Shown piece after piece: positions 1 through 7,103 of a DNA stretch of 8,748 nucleotides. The notes beneath the pieces are model-generated. The model searched no databases and was not told where the DNA came from. It worked only from the letters and a program-made list of their open reading frames with translations. Source of the stretch: Chromatiales bacterium (GTDB taxonomy: Bacteria > Pseudomonadota > Gammaproteobacteria > CAMYNG01); contig JALSIK010000405.1 of NCBI GenBank assembly GCA_026990045.1, forward strand, positions 1 to 8,748, given 5' to 3'. Position 1 is the first letter of the stretch, and the number at the start of each line of letters is the position of its first letter. The position numbers were made by a program, and so were the translations under genes.

Positions 1-97
1 CCCACCGCACCAGCATGGCGCCCCACGAGGGCTCCACCACGTCTTCCAGCTCGTCCCAGCGGAGATCCCAGCCCTCCTTCACCGTCACGTCGTTCAT
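1..97 (-). CDS. Unrecognised protein, N-terminal 32 residues (cut by window edge)
   Basis: A minus-strand frame opens at an ATG at 97-95 and runs off the left edge without a stop. The start is well supported: AGGGAGG (plus positions 104-110) lies six bases upstream, and the sequence around this start resembles that of radC downstream in the window. The visible 32 residues are acidic and rich in tryptophan, beginning MNDVTVKEGW and containing RWDELEDVVEP. There is no signal peptide or membrane segment, so a cytosolic protein is likely. I do not recognise the family. It lies 138 bases downstream of radC on the same strand and could be read from the radC transcript, but nothing shows a functional link. 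Confidence 0.6.
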   Translation of the reverse strand, partial: MNDVTVKEGWDLRWDELEDVVEPSWGAMLVRW

Positions 98-235
98 GGC
101 ATGCCTCCCTGTGGCCGGTCCGGCGCAGGCGGGAAACAGGGGGAGGGGGGACGGGAAGGAAGGCACCGGCGCGCACCCTCCCTGGCGCCTGCACGGGAAA
201 AGCTGGCACGGGCGCGGGGGGCTGTCAAGCACGGG

Positions 236-910
236 CTACAGCAACCCCCGCTCGGCGAAGGAGACGGTCTCGTTGTCGCCGATGACGAAGTGGTCCAGGA
301 CCCGCACCTCCACCAGGGCCAGGGCCTCGCGCAGGCGGGCGGTGATCTCCAGGTCGGCGCCGGAAGGCTCGGCCACGCCCGAGGGATGGTTGTGGGCGAA
401 GATCACGGCGGCGGCGTTGTGGCGCAGGGCGGCCCGGACCACCTCGCGCGGGTAGACGCTGGCGCCGGTGAGGGTGCCGTGGAACAGCTCGCTGTAGCGC
501 AGCACCCGGTGGCGGTTGTCCAGCCACAGGCAGCAGAAGACCTCGTGGTCGTAGTCGCGCAGGCGCGCCAGCAGGAACTCGCGGCTGGCCCGGGGATCGG
601 TGAGCGGCGCGCCCCGGGCCAGGGTCTCGCCCAGGTGGCGGCGGGCCATCTCCAGTACCGCCTGGAGCTGGGCGTACTTGGCCGGACCCAGCCCGCGGGT
701 GGCGCAGAAGGCATCCTGCCCGGCGGTGAGCACGCCGCGCAGGCCGCCGTGGGCGGCGAGAATGTCGCGGGCCAGGTCCAGGGCGCTGCGTCCCTCCACG
801 CCGGTGCGCAGGAAGATGGCCAGGAGCTCGGCGTCGGACAGCGCCTGCGGGCCCCGGGCCAGGAGCTTCTCCCGCGGCCGCTCGGCCGCGGGCCAGTCGC
901 GGATGGCCAT
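236..910 (-). CDS. radC: RadC family protein (JAB/MPN metalloprotease-like, UPF0758)
   Basis: The 224-residue product has the full RadC layout. The N-terminus MAIRDWPAAERPREKLL is the standard family start. A helix-hairpin-helix-like DNA-binding region lies at about residues 40-90 (RGLGPAKYAQ at 72-81). A C-terminal JAB1/MPN domain covers about 100-224, with the predicted zinc ligands H173, H175 and D186 in HNHPSG...D and the glutamate E123. It ends FAERGLL, as E. coli RadC ends FAERGWI. An in-frame ATG exists 15 codons upstream (953-955), but I chose 910 because AGGGAGG (plus 917-923) stands six bases before it and family alignment begins there. RadC was once linked to DNA repair; its cellular role remains unsettled, so function here is by family only. 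It is divergent from coaBC, as in Pseudomonas. Confidence 0.96.
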   Translation of the reverse strand: MAIRDWPAAERPREKLLARGPQALSDAELLAIFLRTGVEGRSALDLARDILAAHGGLRGVLTAGQDAFCATRGLGPAKYAQLQAVLEMARRHLGETLARGAPLTDPRASREFLLARLRDYDHEVFCCLWLDNRHRVLRYSELFHGTLTGASVYPREVVRAALRHNAAAVIFAHNHPSGVAEPSGADLEITARLREALALVEVRVLDHFVIGDNETVSFAERGLL

Positions 911-943
911 GGCGGACCTCCCTGTCGTCCATCGCAAGGGGTG

Positions 944-956
944 TTTATATAGCATA
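944..956 (-). promoter_or_regulatory. AT-rich island, candidate -10 region for radC
   Basis: The short run TTTATATAGCATA is the only clearly AT-rich stretch in the 124-base divergent gap. Read on the minus strand it gives TATGCT (956-951) and TATAAA (949-944), both plausible -10 elements 34-46 bases before the radC start. No good -35 box is visible in the GC-rich sequence beyond. On the plus strand it could also serve coaBC with a leader of about 80 bases. Confidence 0.4.
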
Positions 957-983
957 ACGGGCGCCGGCGGGCAGCGGGGTCCG

Positions 984-1012
984 TGGCCGGCGTCGCGGTA
1001 CGGGGCCGGCCA
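984..1012. repeat. Perfect 8-bp inverted repeat upstream of coaBC
   Basis: TGGCCGGC (984-991) and GCCGGCCA (1005-1012) are exact reverse complements separated by 13 bases, so the half-site centres are 21 bp apart, two helical turns. The repeat covers the place where a -35 box would stand for the extended -10 at 1017-1025. It could be an operator or a hairpin in a longer leader. The motif is GC-rich and similar words recur in this genome segment, so chance is a real alternative. Confidence 0.35.
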
Positions 1013-1016
1013 ATGC

Positions 1017-1025
1017 TGCTAAACT
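1017..1025 (+). promoter_or_regulatory. Candidate extended -10 promoter of coaBC (TGC-TAAACT)
   Basis: TGCTAAACT fits TGn plus a -10 hexamer with four of six consensus bases. Seven bases further on, the expected start of transcription is about 1031-1033, only two to four bases before the coaBC ATG at 1035. No -35 box is recognisable at the right distance. If used, this promoter gives an almost leaderless mRNA. Confidence 0.45.
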
Positions 1026-1034
1026 CGGTCTCAT

Positions 1035-2288
1035 ATGCAACGCCTCACCAACAAGCGGGTGGTGCTGGGGGTCACCGGGAGCGTGGCCGCCTACAAGGCC
1101 GGCGAAGTGATTCGCGAGCTCCGGCGGGCGGGGGCCGAGGTGCGGGTGGTGATGACCCGGGGGGCCGAGGCCTTCGTCGCCCCGCTCACCTTCCAGGCCC
1201 TGTCGGGTCACCCGGTGCACCGCGAGCTGCTGGATCCGGGCGCCGAGGCCGCCATGGGCCACATCGAGCTGGCGCGCTGGGCCGACTGCATCCTGGTGGC
1301 GCCGGCGTCGGCCGATTTTCTCGCCCGCCTGGCCGCCGGCCGGGCCGACGACCTGCTGGCGGCGGTGTGCCTGGCCCGGGGCGTGCCGCTGGCCCTGGCC
1401 CCGGCCATGAACGCGCGCATGTGGGCCGACGCCGCCACCCGGGCCAACGTGCAGACCCTGCGCAACCGCGGCGTGCTGTTCCTGGGACCGGAGGAGGGCG
1501 AGCAGGCCTGCGGCGAGGAGGGCCCGGGGCGCCTGCTGGACCCGGTGGTGCTGGCGGCCCGGCTGGGCGAGCTGTTCGACGTGGGCAGCCTGCAGGGCCG
1601 GCGGGTGCTGGTCACCGCCGGCCCCACGCGCGAGCCCCTGGACCCGGTGCGCTTCTTGAGCAACCGCAGCTCCGGGCGCATGGGCTTCGCGGTGGCCGCG
1701 GCCGCGGCCGAGGCCGGTGCCCGCGTGACCCTGGTGGCCGGGCCGGTGGCGCTGGATACGCCCGACCGGGTGGAGCGGGTGGACGTCACCACCGCCGAGG
1801 AGATGCTGGCGGCGGTGAGCCGCCTGGCGCCCGAGGCCGACGTTTTCATCAGCGCGGCGGCGGTGGCCGACTACCGCCCGCGCGAGGTCCGGGCCGAGAA
1901 GATCAAGCGCAGCGGCGAGTCCCTGACCCTGGAGCTGGTGCCCAACCCCGATATCCTGGCCACGGTGAAAAGCCGCTGGCCGGGACTGTTCTGCGTCGGC
2001 TTCGCCGCCGAGACCGGGGACCTGGACCGCCATGCCCGGGCCAAGCTGGCGGCCAAGGGGGTGGAGCTCATCGCCGCCAACCTGGTGGGACCCGCTGCGC
2101 CCGAGGCGGGCGGGGTGTTCGACGCCGAGGACAACGCGCTGACCCTGTACTGGGAGGGCGGCAGCATGGAACTGGGGCTGGCGCCCAAGGACAAGCTGGC
2201 GCGGGCACTCATCGCCGCCGTCGCCCAGCGCCTGGCGGCGTGGAAGGCCCGGGGCGGCGGCACGGTGGTGAACCTGCGCCGGCGCTGA
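1035..2288 (+). CDS. coaBC: Bifunctional phosphopantothenoylcysteine decarboxylase / phosphopantothenate-cysteine ligase
   Basis: CoaBC makes 4'-phosphopantetheine for coenzyme A. The C-terminal CoaB part joins phosphopantothenate to cysteine using CTP, and the N-terminal CoaC part, an FMN flavoprotein, decarboxylates the product. The 417-residue protein is full length. CoaC covers about 1-185: the flavin-fold start VTGSVAAYK (13-21), catalytic H76 in GHIELARWAD, PAMN with N126, and the substrate-lid cysteine C159 in ACGEEGPGRLLDP. CoaB covers about 188-410: AGPTREPLDPVRFLSNRSSG (195-214, N210), AAVADYRP (275-282) and K289 in AEKIK. These positions match E. coli within one residue. There is no Shine-Dalgarno sequence before the ATG, unlike its neighbours. 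It heads the five-gene plus-strand run, 63 bases before dut. Confidence 0.97.
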   Translation: MQRLTNKRVVLGVTGSVAAYKAGEVIRELRRAGAEVRVVMTRGAEAFVAPLTFQALSGHPVHRELLDPGAEAAMGHIELARWADCILVAPASADFLARLAAGRADDLLAAVCLARGVPLALAPAMNARMWADAATRANVQTLRNRGVLFLGPEEGEQACGEEGPGRLLDPVVLAARLGELFDVGSLQGRRVLVTAGPTREPLDPVRFLSNRSSGRMGFAVAAAAAEAGARVTLVAGPVALDTPDRVERVDVTTAEEMLAAVSRLAPEADVFISAAAVADYRPREVRAEKIKRSGESLTLELVPNPDILATVKSRWPGLFCVGFAAETGDLDRHARAKLAAKGVELIAANLVGPAAPEAGGVFDAEDNALTLYWEGGSMELGLAPKDKLARALIAAVAQRLAAWKARGGGTVVNLRRR

Positions 2289-2351
2289 CCGGCGCGCGCA
2301 CCGCCGTTTTTCGACGGAAACAAGAACAATCCACATCCACGGGGGACCACC

Positions 2352-2819
2352 ATGACCAACTCCAGGCGGGCCATCCAGCTCAAGGTGCTCGATCCACGCC
2401 TGGGCGGCGAGTTTCCGCTGCCCCACTACGCCACCGACGGCGCCGCCGGCATGGACCTGCGGGCCTGCCTCGATGCGCCGCTGACCCTGGCCCCGGGGCA
2501 GACGGAACTGCTGCCCACGGGGCTGGCCATCCACATCGCCGACCCCGGGCTGGCGGCCGTGATCCTGCCCCGCTCGGGCCTGGGACACCGGCACGGGATC
2601 GTGCTGGGCAACCTGGTGGGACTCATCGACTCCGACTACCAGGGCCAGCTCATGGTCTCGTGCTGGAACCGGGGCAACGATTCTTTTACGATTGAACCGG
2701 GGGATCGCATCGCGCAACTCGTATTCGTCCCCGTGGTGCAGGCGGCCTTCGAGGTGGTGGAGTCCTTCGAGGCCACGCAGCGCGCCGAGGGCGGCTTCGG
2801 TCACACCGGGCGGCGCTGA
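2352..2819 (+). CDS. dut: Deoxyuridine 5'-triphosphate nucleotidohydrolase (dUTPase)
   Basis: Dut hydrolyses dUTP to dUMP and pyrophosphate, which keeps uracil out of DNA and supplies the dTMP precursor. The 155-residue product is of normal length for the homotrimeric family and holds all five motifs in order: AAGMDLRA (31-38), PRSGLG (73-78), GLIDSDYQGQL (90-100) with the likely catalytic D93, GDRIAQLVF (117-125), and the C-terminal flap EGGFGHTGR (146-154) whose F149 stacks on the uracil ring. The start has GGGGGA (2341-2346) five bases upstream. The 63-base gap after coaBC is less GC-rich than its surroundings but shows no clear promoter, so cotranscription with coaBC is likely. The coaBC-dut pairing is conserved in many proteobacteria. 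Confidence 0.97.
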   Translation: MTNSRRAIQLKVLDPRLGGEFPLPHYATDGAAGMDLRACLDAPLTLAPGQTELLPTGLAIHIADPGLAAVILPRSGLGHRHGIVLGNLVGLIDSDYQGQLMVSCWNRGNDSFTIEPGDRIAQLVFVPVVQAAFEVVESFEATQRAEGGFGHTGRR

Positions 2820-2873
2820 CGCCGTGGCTGCACCCGCACGGAACATCAACGGCAAGCCGTCCAGGGAATCGAT

Positions 2874-5501
2874 GTGGCCAAGACCCGCAGCCTGAGAAAG
2901 CGCCGCCGCTCGCGCCGCCGCGGCGGCTTGGCCATTTCCACCGTCTTCACCCTGGCCTTCGCCGGCTTCGCCGCCATCGCGGTGCTGGCGGTGACCTTCA
3001 ACCAGCTCGACGCCCGCTACCGCATCAAGGTCCAGCGCGACGGCCTGGTGGAGGCCCGGGTGGAGCGCCGCGCCCACCGCCTGGACGTGGACGTGGAGCG
3101 CTATGCCTCGGGCGTGCTGGCCCTGGCCGAGGACCCGGCCATGCGCCGGCTCATGCGCCGGCTGGATCCCGACGAGCTGGCCGCGCGGGCGGAGCAGGTC
3201 AAGTCCATCTTCGACGGCGCCATCCGGGTGCGGCTCATCCCGGCCGGCACCGCGCGGGTGGACGACAGCACCCGGCCGCCCTTCACCTACGCCTGCCTCG
3301 ACCTGCTGCGCCGCGCCCGCACCCACCAGGTCCGCTCGCCGGTGGAGCTCCACGCCCCGGGCACGCCCGACGAGCACCTGGACATCATCGAGCCGGTGCT
3401 GGCGGAGAACGGCCGCACCATCCTGGGCCACATCCAGCTCGTGCTGGAGCGCCGGGTGCTGGAGACCTGGGTGCAGGACATCGCCGAGGGGGCCTACGTG
3501 GAGCTGTGGCAGAAGGCCAACCCGTCCCGCCTCATCGCCAGGGCCGGCGATCCCCGCTACCAGGGCATGACGGAGGTGGTGCGCCTGCCGCGCAAGGGCA
3601 CCCTGTGGGAGCTGAAGGTGTGGGAGCCCGGCACCCCGGTGCCGCCGCTGTACAACCCCTCGTCGCTGTCCATCATCGGCACCGCGGTGGCGCTGGCGGG
3701 GCTGCTCATCTACCTGCTGGCCCGGGCCCTGTCGCGCACCGTGCGCACCGACCTGGACAACCTGGTGGACCTGGCGGTGGCCACCGCCCGCGGCGAGAAG
3801 AGCCACGAGTACCACCTGCGCCTGTACGAGTTCAAGCAGGCCGCGCGCAAGCTGGAGGACATGCCCCGCACGCGCAAGCCGGTGCGCGAGCGGGATTCCG
3901 CCGAGGAGGAACTGGGGGACCTGGGCCTGTCCGACAACCCGGCCCTGGCCTCGCAGGACTCCATCGCGGTGGAGGAGATGGACCCGGCCCAGCTCGCGAA
4001 GCTGCGCGAACTGGCGGAGAAGAACACCGCTCCCGCGGCGTCCGCGCCGCCGCCCCCCGCCCGGCCGGCGCCGTCACGGCCGGCCGCGGCGCCCGCGGCC
4101 CCGGCGTTCGCCGGCGGCGGTGCCCCGGCCCTGCCGCCGGCGGAGATCTTCAAGGAGTACGACATCCGCGGCATCGTCGGCGCCACCCTCACCGCCGAGC
4201 ACGCCATGCTCATCGGCCGCGCCCTGGGCAGCGAGGCCGTGACCCGGGGGCTCAACCGCGTCGCCTTCGCCCGCGACGGGCGGCTGTCGGGCCCGGAGCT
4301 GGGGGCGGCCCTGGTCAAGGGCCTGCAGGCGGCGGGGGTGGACGTCATCGACATCGGCATGGTGCCCACGCCGGTGCTCTACTACGCCGCCCACGAGCTG
4401 GCCGGCGGCAGCGGGGTGGTGGTCACCGGCAGCCACAATCCGCCCGACTACAACGGCTTCAAGATGATGCTGGGGGGCGAGACCCTGGCCGGCGAGGCCA
4501 TCGCCGCCCTGCGGGCCCGCATCGAGGCGCAGGACTTCGCCGCCGGCCAGGGCGGCTACCAGACCCTGCCGGTGCTGAAGAAGTACCTGGACCGGATCCT
4601 GGGCGACGTCAAGCTCAAGCGCCCGCTCAAGGTGGTGGTGGACTGCGGCAATGGCGTCGCGGGGGCGGTGGCGCCCAAGCTCATGGAGGGCCTGGGCTGC
4701 CAGGTCATTCCCCTGTACTGCGAGGTGGACGGGCGCTTCCCCAACCACCACCCCGATCCCAGCCAGCCCGAGAACCTCAAGGACCTCATCGAGGCGGTCA
4801 CGGTGCAGCGCGCCGACGTGGGCCTGGCCTTCGACGGCGACGGCGATCGCATCGGGGTGGTGAGCGGCGACGGCCGGGTGATCTGGCCCGACCGGCTCAT
4901 GATGCTCTATGCCGCGGACGTGCTCGGCCGCAACCACGGGGCCAAGATCATCTACGACGTCAAGTGCTCGTCGTTGCTGACCCAGTACATCTGGCAGCAC
5001 GGCGGCGAACCCCTCATGTGGAAGACCGGGCACTCGCTCATCAAGGCCAAGCTCAAGGAGTCCGGCGCCCTGCTGGCGGGCGAGATGAGCGGCCACATCT
5101 TCTTCAAGGAGCGCTGGTACGGTTTCGACGACGCCCTCTACGCCGCGGCGCGGCTGCTGGAGATCCTGGCCCGCGACCCGCGCCCGGCGCGGGAGGTGTT
5201 CGCCGCGCTGCCGGAGGCGGTGTCCACCCCCGAGCTGCGCATTCCCCTGCCCGAGGGCGAACAGCACCGGTTCATGGAGAAGCTCATGGAGGAGGCCGAT
5301 TTCGGTGACGCCAACGTGATCATGATCGACGGCATCCGCGCCGACTGGGACCACGGCTGGGGCCTGGTGCGGGCCTCCAACACCACGCCCTGCCTGGTGC
5401 TGCGCTTCGAGGGGCGCGACGCCGAGTCGCTGAAGAAGGTGCAGGACCGGTTCCGCGAGGTGCTGCTGGCACAGGATCCCAATCTCCGGCTGCCGTTCTG
5501 A
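2874..5501 (+). CDS. algC: Phosphomannomutase/phosphoglucomutase AlgC with N-terminal membrane and periplasmic sensor-like region
   Basis: AlgC interconverts mannose or glucose 6-phosphate and 1-phosphate for GDP-mannose, LPS, alginate or other exopolysaccharide. The catalytic part (about 424-875) is complete: EYDIRG (428-433), the phosphoserine loop TGSHNPPDYNG with S520, the Mg site DGDGDR (D654, D656, D658), K717 in KTGHS, sugar-specificity loop GEMSGH (E737, S739) and the phosphate-binding RASNTTP (833-839). The preceding 425 residues are not part of the classic enzyme. They comprise a very basic start, membrane segment 19-42, a predicted periplasmic domain 43-263 resembling CACHE/PAS-type sensors, membrane segment 265-284, a HAMP-like stretch about 285-340, and an Ala/Pro-rich linker about 385-423. 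The start is GTG with AGGGA (2863-2867) six bases upstream. From memory, long AlgC forms also exist in pseudomonads, so the fusion is probably real. The frame is continuous through the junction. Confidence 0.95.
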   Translation: MAKTRSLRKRRRSRRRGGLAISTVFTLAFAGFAAIAVLAVTFNQLDARYRIKVQRDGLVEARVERRAHRLDVDVERYASGVLALAEDPAMRRLMRRLDPDELAARAEQVKSIFDGAIRVRLIPAGTARVDDSTRPPFTYACLDLLRRARTHQVRSPVELHAPGTPDEHLDIIEPVLAENGRTILGHIQLVLERRVLETWVQDIAEGAYVELWQKANPSRLIARAGDPRYQGMTEVVRLPRKGTLWELKVWEPGTPVPPLYNPSSLSIIGTAVALAGLLIYLLARALSRTVRTDLDNLVDLAVATARGEKSHEYHLRLYEFKQAARKLEDMPRTRKPVRERDSAEEELGDLGLSDNPALASQDSIAVEEMDPAQLAKLRELAEKNTAPAASAPPPPARPAPSRPAAAPAAPAFAGGGAPALPPAEIFKEYDIRGIVGATLTAEHAMLIGRALGSEAVTRGLNRVAFARDGRLSGPELGAALVKGLQAAGVDVIDIGMVPTPVLYYAAHELAGGSGVVVTGSHNPPDYNGFKMMLGGETLAGEAIAALRARIEAQDFAAGQGGYQTLPVLKKYLDRILGDVKLKRPLKVVVDCGNGVAGAVAPKLMEGLGCQVIPLYCEVDGRFPNHHPDPSQPENLKDLIEAVTVQRADVGLAFDGDGDRIGVVSGDGRVIWPDRLMMLYAADVLGRNHGAKIIYDVKCSSLLTQYIWQHGGEPLMWKTGHSLIKAKLKESGALLAGEMSGHIFFKERWYGFDDALYAAARLLEILARDPRPAREVFAALPEAVSTPELRIPLPEGEQHRFMEKLMEEADFGDANVIMIDGIRADWDHGWGLVRASNTTPCLVLRFEGRDAESLKKVQDRFREVLLAQDPNLRLPF

Positions 5502-5539
5502 ACCGGCGGGCGGGCGCCCTGCCCGGCGGGGCCGGGTTC

Positions 5540-5548
5540 TGTTATTCT
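5540..5548 (+). promoter_or_regulatory. Candidate extended -10 promoter of argB (TGT-TATTCT)
   Basis: TGTTATTCT fits TGn plus a -10 hexamer with four of six consensus bases. It stands in an AT-richer patch of the 82-base gap after algC. Transcription would start near 5555, about 30 bases before the argB start and upstream of its ribosome binding site. No -35 box is recognisable. It would let argB-slmA be expressed separately from algC. Confidence 0.4.
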
Positions 5549-5583
5549 GGTGGCCGCGCGGCCGCCCGCCGCGGAGACAATCC

Positions 5584-6501
5584 TTGCCAGCCGTGAACGC
5601 ACAGCCCATGAGCCTCGATCCCGCCGCCGCCGCCGACGTCGCCCGCGTCCTCACCGAGGCCCTGCCCTACATCCGCCGGTTCCAGGGCCGCACCCTGGTC
5701 ATCAAGTACGGCGGCAACGCCATGGTGGACGAGACCCTCAAGGCCGGGTTCGCCCGCGACGTGGTGCTGCTCAAGCTGGTGGGGATGAACCCGGTGGTGG
5801 TGCACGGCGGCGGCCCGCAGATCGGCCGCCTGCTGGAGCAGATCGGCAAGGAGAGCCGCTTCGTGGAGGGCATGCGGGTCACCGACCGCGAGACCATGGA
5901 CGTGGTGGAGATGGTCCTGGGCGGGCTGGTGAACAAGGAGATCGTCAACCTCATCAACCGCCAGGGCGGGCGCGCGGTGGGGCTCACCGGCAAGGACGGC
6001 GACTTCATCCGCGCGCGCAAGCTCACCGTCTCGCGCCTGACGCCGGAGCTGGAGCAGCCGGAGATCATCGACCTGGGCCACGTGGGCGAGGTGGAGAGCA
6101 TCGACGCCGCGGTGGTGGAGATGCTGGTGCAGTCCGACTTCATCCCGGTCATCGCCCCCATCGGCGTGGGCGAGGACGGCCTGTCCTACAACATCAACGC
6201 CGACCTGGTGGCGGGCAAGGTGGCGGCCACGCTGGCGGCGGAGAAGCTGATCCTGCTCACCAACACCCCCGGGGTGCTGGACCGCCAGGGCCGCCTGCTC
6301 ACCGGGCTCGACCCGGCCCGGGTGCAGGACTACATCGAGGACGGCACCATCAGCGGCGGCATGCTGCCCAAGGTGCGCTGCGCCCTGGACGCGGTGCAGA
6401 GCGGGGTCCGGAGCGCCCACATCATCGACGGCCGGGTGGAGCACGCGGTGATGCTGGAGGTGTTCACCGACGAGGGCGTGGGGACCCTCCTGCGGGGATG
6501 A
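5584..6501 (+). CDS. argB: Acetylglutamate kinase
   Basis: ArgB phosphorylates N-acetylglutamate with ATP, the second step of arginine synthesis and often its feedback-controlled step. The 305-residue protein (297 from the later ATG) belongs to the amino-acid kinase family. Visible motifs are KYGGNAM with K41, VVHGGGPQIG (72-81), GLTGKD (133-138), NINADLVAGK (203-212) and MLPKVRCAL with K263. The N-terminal helix before the glycine-rich core (about 10-33, ending EALPYIRRF) and the C-terminal HIIDGRVEHA...GVGT segment are features of arginine-inhibited hexameric forms, so feedback inhibition is expected by homology. Start choice is open. TTG at 5584 has GGAGA (5573-5577) six bases upstream, whereas ATG at 5608 fits the usual family start (MSLD...) but has no ribosome binding site. 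Confidence 0.96.
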   Translation: MPAVNAQPMSLDPAAAADVARVLTEALPYIRRFQGRTLVIKYGGNAMVDETLKAGFARDVVLLKLVGMNPVVVHGGGPQIGRLLEQIGKESRFVEGMRVTDRETMDVVEMVLGGLVNKEIVNLINRQGGRAVGLTGKDGDFIRARKLTVSRLTPELEQPEIIDLGHVGEVESIDAAVVEMLVQSDFIPVIAPIGVGEDGLSYNINADLVAGKVAATLAAEKLILLTNTPGVLDRQGRLLTGLDPARVQDYIEDGTISGGMLPKVRCALDAVQSGVRSAHIIDGRVEHAVMLEVFTDEGVGTLLRG

Positions 6502-6511
6502 GGGCGGCGGC

Positions 6512-7102
6512 GTGAGCGCACCGGCCAAGGGCTCGCGGCGGCAGCAGATCCTGGAGGCCCTGGCGCGCCAGCTGGAGGCGCGGCCGGGACGGCGCATCAC
6601 CACCGCGGCCCTGGCGCAGGAGGTGGGCGTGTCCGAGGCCGCGCTCTACCGCCATTTCCCGTCCAAGGCCCGCATGTTCGAGGGGCTCATCGAGTTCATC
6701 GAGGAGTCCGTCTTCGGCCTAGTCAACCGCATCCTCGACGAGGAACGCTCGGCCCCGGCCCGGGTGGAGCGGATCCTGGCCCTGCTGCTGGGGTTCGCCG
6801 AGCGCAACCCGGGCCTGACCCGGATCCTCACCGGCGACGCCCTGGTGGGCGAGACCGAGCGCCTGCGCCAGCGGGTGGAGCAGTTCTACCAGCGGGTGGA
6901 GACCCAGCTGCGCCAGGTCCTGCGCGAGGGCGAGGCGGCGGGCGAGCTGGCGCCGGACCTGCCGGTGCCGCCCTTGGCCAACCTGCTGGTGGCCCTGGTG
7001 GAAGGCCGGCTCAACCAGTTCGTGCGCAGCGGCTTCCAGCGCCGGCCCACGGAGCTGTGGCCCGACCAGTGGGCGGTCCTGTCGGGGTTGCTGGGGCGCT
7101 GA
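6512..7102 (+). CDS. slmA: Nucleoid occlusion factor SlmA (TetR family)
   Basis: SlmA binds specific chromosomal sites and, when DNA-bound, antagonises FtsZ polymers so that the division septum does not form over the nucleoid. The 196-residue product is close to the 198 of E. coli. The TetR-type helix-turn-helix covers about 29-56, with VGVSEAALYRHFPSK (38-52) matching E. coli SlmA exactly, followed by RMFEGLIEFIEES. The family signature ERNPGLTRILTG (97-108) and QLRQVLRE (132-139) are also present. The start is GTG. AGGG (6501-6504), sharing its first base with the argB stop codon, is seven bases upstream, so translation is probably coupled to argB ten bases away. This is a division regulator embedded in a biosynthetic run, not a local TetR repressor. 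Confidence 0.95.
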   Translation: MSAPAKGSRRQQILEALARQLEARPGRRITTAALAQEVGVSEAALYRHFPSKARMFEGLIEFIEESVFGLVNRILDEERSAPARVERILALLLGFAERNPGLTRILTGDALVGETERLRQRVEQFYQRVETQLRQVLREGEAAGELAPDLPVPPLANLLVALVEGRLNQFVRSGFQRRPTELWPDQWAVLSGLLGR

Positions 7103-7103
7103 G

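Noticed and set aside
98..235. Possible small RNA or hairpin between radC and the left-edge gene
   Set aside because: The only inverted repeat (AGGCACC...GGCGCCT) is imperfect, with no T tract and no promoter-like sequence.
2299..2312. CCGT...ACGG mini-hairpin with a T run between coaBC and dut
   Set aside because: Only four base pairs and the T residues are in the loop, so it is not a terminator.
983..2695. 570-codon plus-strand frame overlapping coaBC and dut
   Set aside because: Low-complexity Gly/Arg/Pro product in a shifted frame of two certain genes; a codon-bias shadow.
2849..2860. ACGGC-AA-GCCGT inverted repeat before algC
   Set aside because: The loop is too short for the full stem, it does not cover the ribosome binding site and no T tract follows. 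Probably chance.
945..3815. 956-codon open frame on the minus strand across coaBC, dut and the start of algC
   Set aside because: It lies antisense to three well-identified genes, its product is His/Gly/Ala/Gln-rich without a recognisable domain, and long antisense frames are expected at this GC content.
3506..5308. 600-codon plus-strand frame inside algC
   Set aside because: Shifted frame of algC with repetitive Arg/Gly/Pro composition. The algC frame holds all catalytic motifs without interruption.
4074..5654. 526-codon minus-strand frame opposite the catalytic half of algC
   Set aside because: Antisense shadow rich in His/Leu/Val/Gln, without family resemblance or ribosome binding site.
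6512..7102. slmA as a local TetR repressor with an operator in the window
   Set aside because: The protein matches SlmA specifically, and no copy of the E. coli SlmA-binding consensus (GTGAGTACTCAC) was seen in the window.
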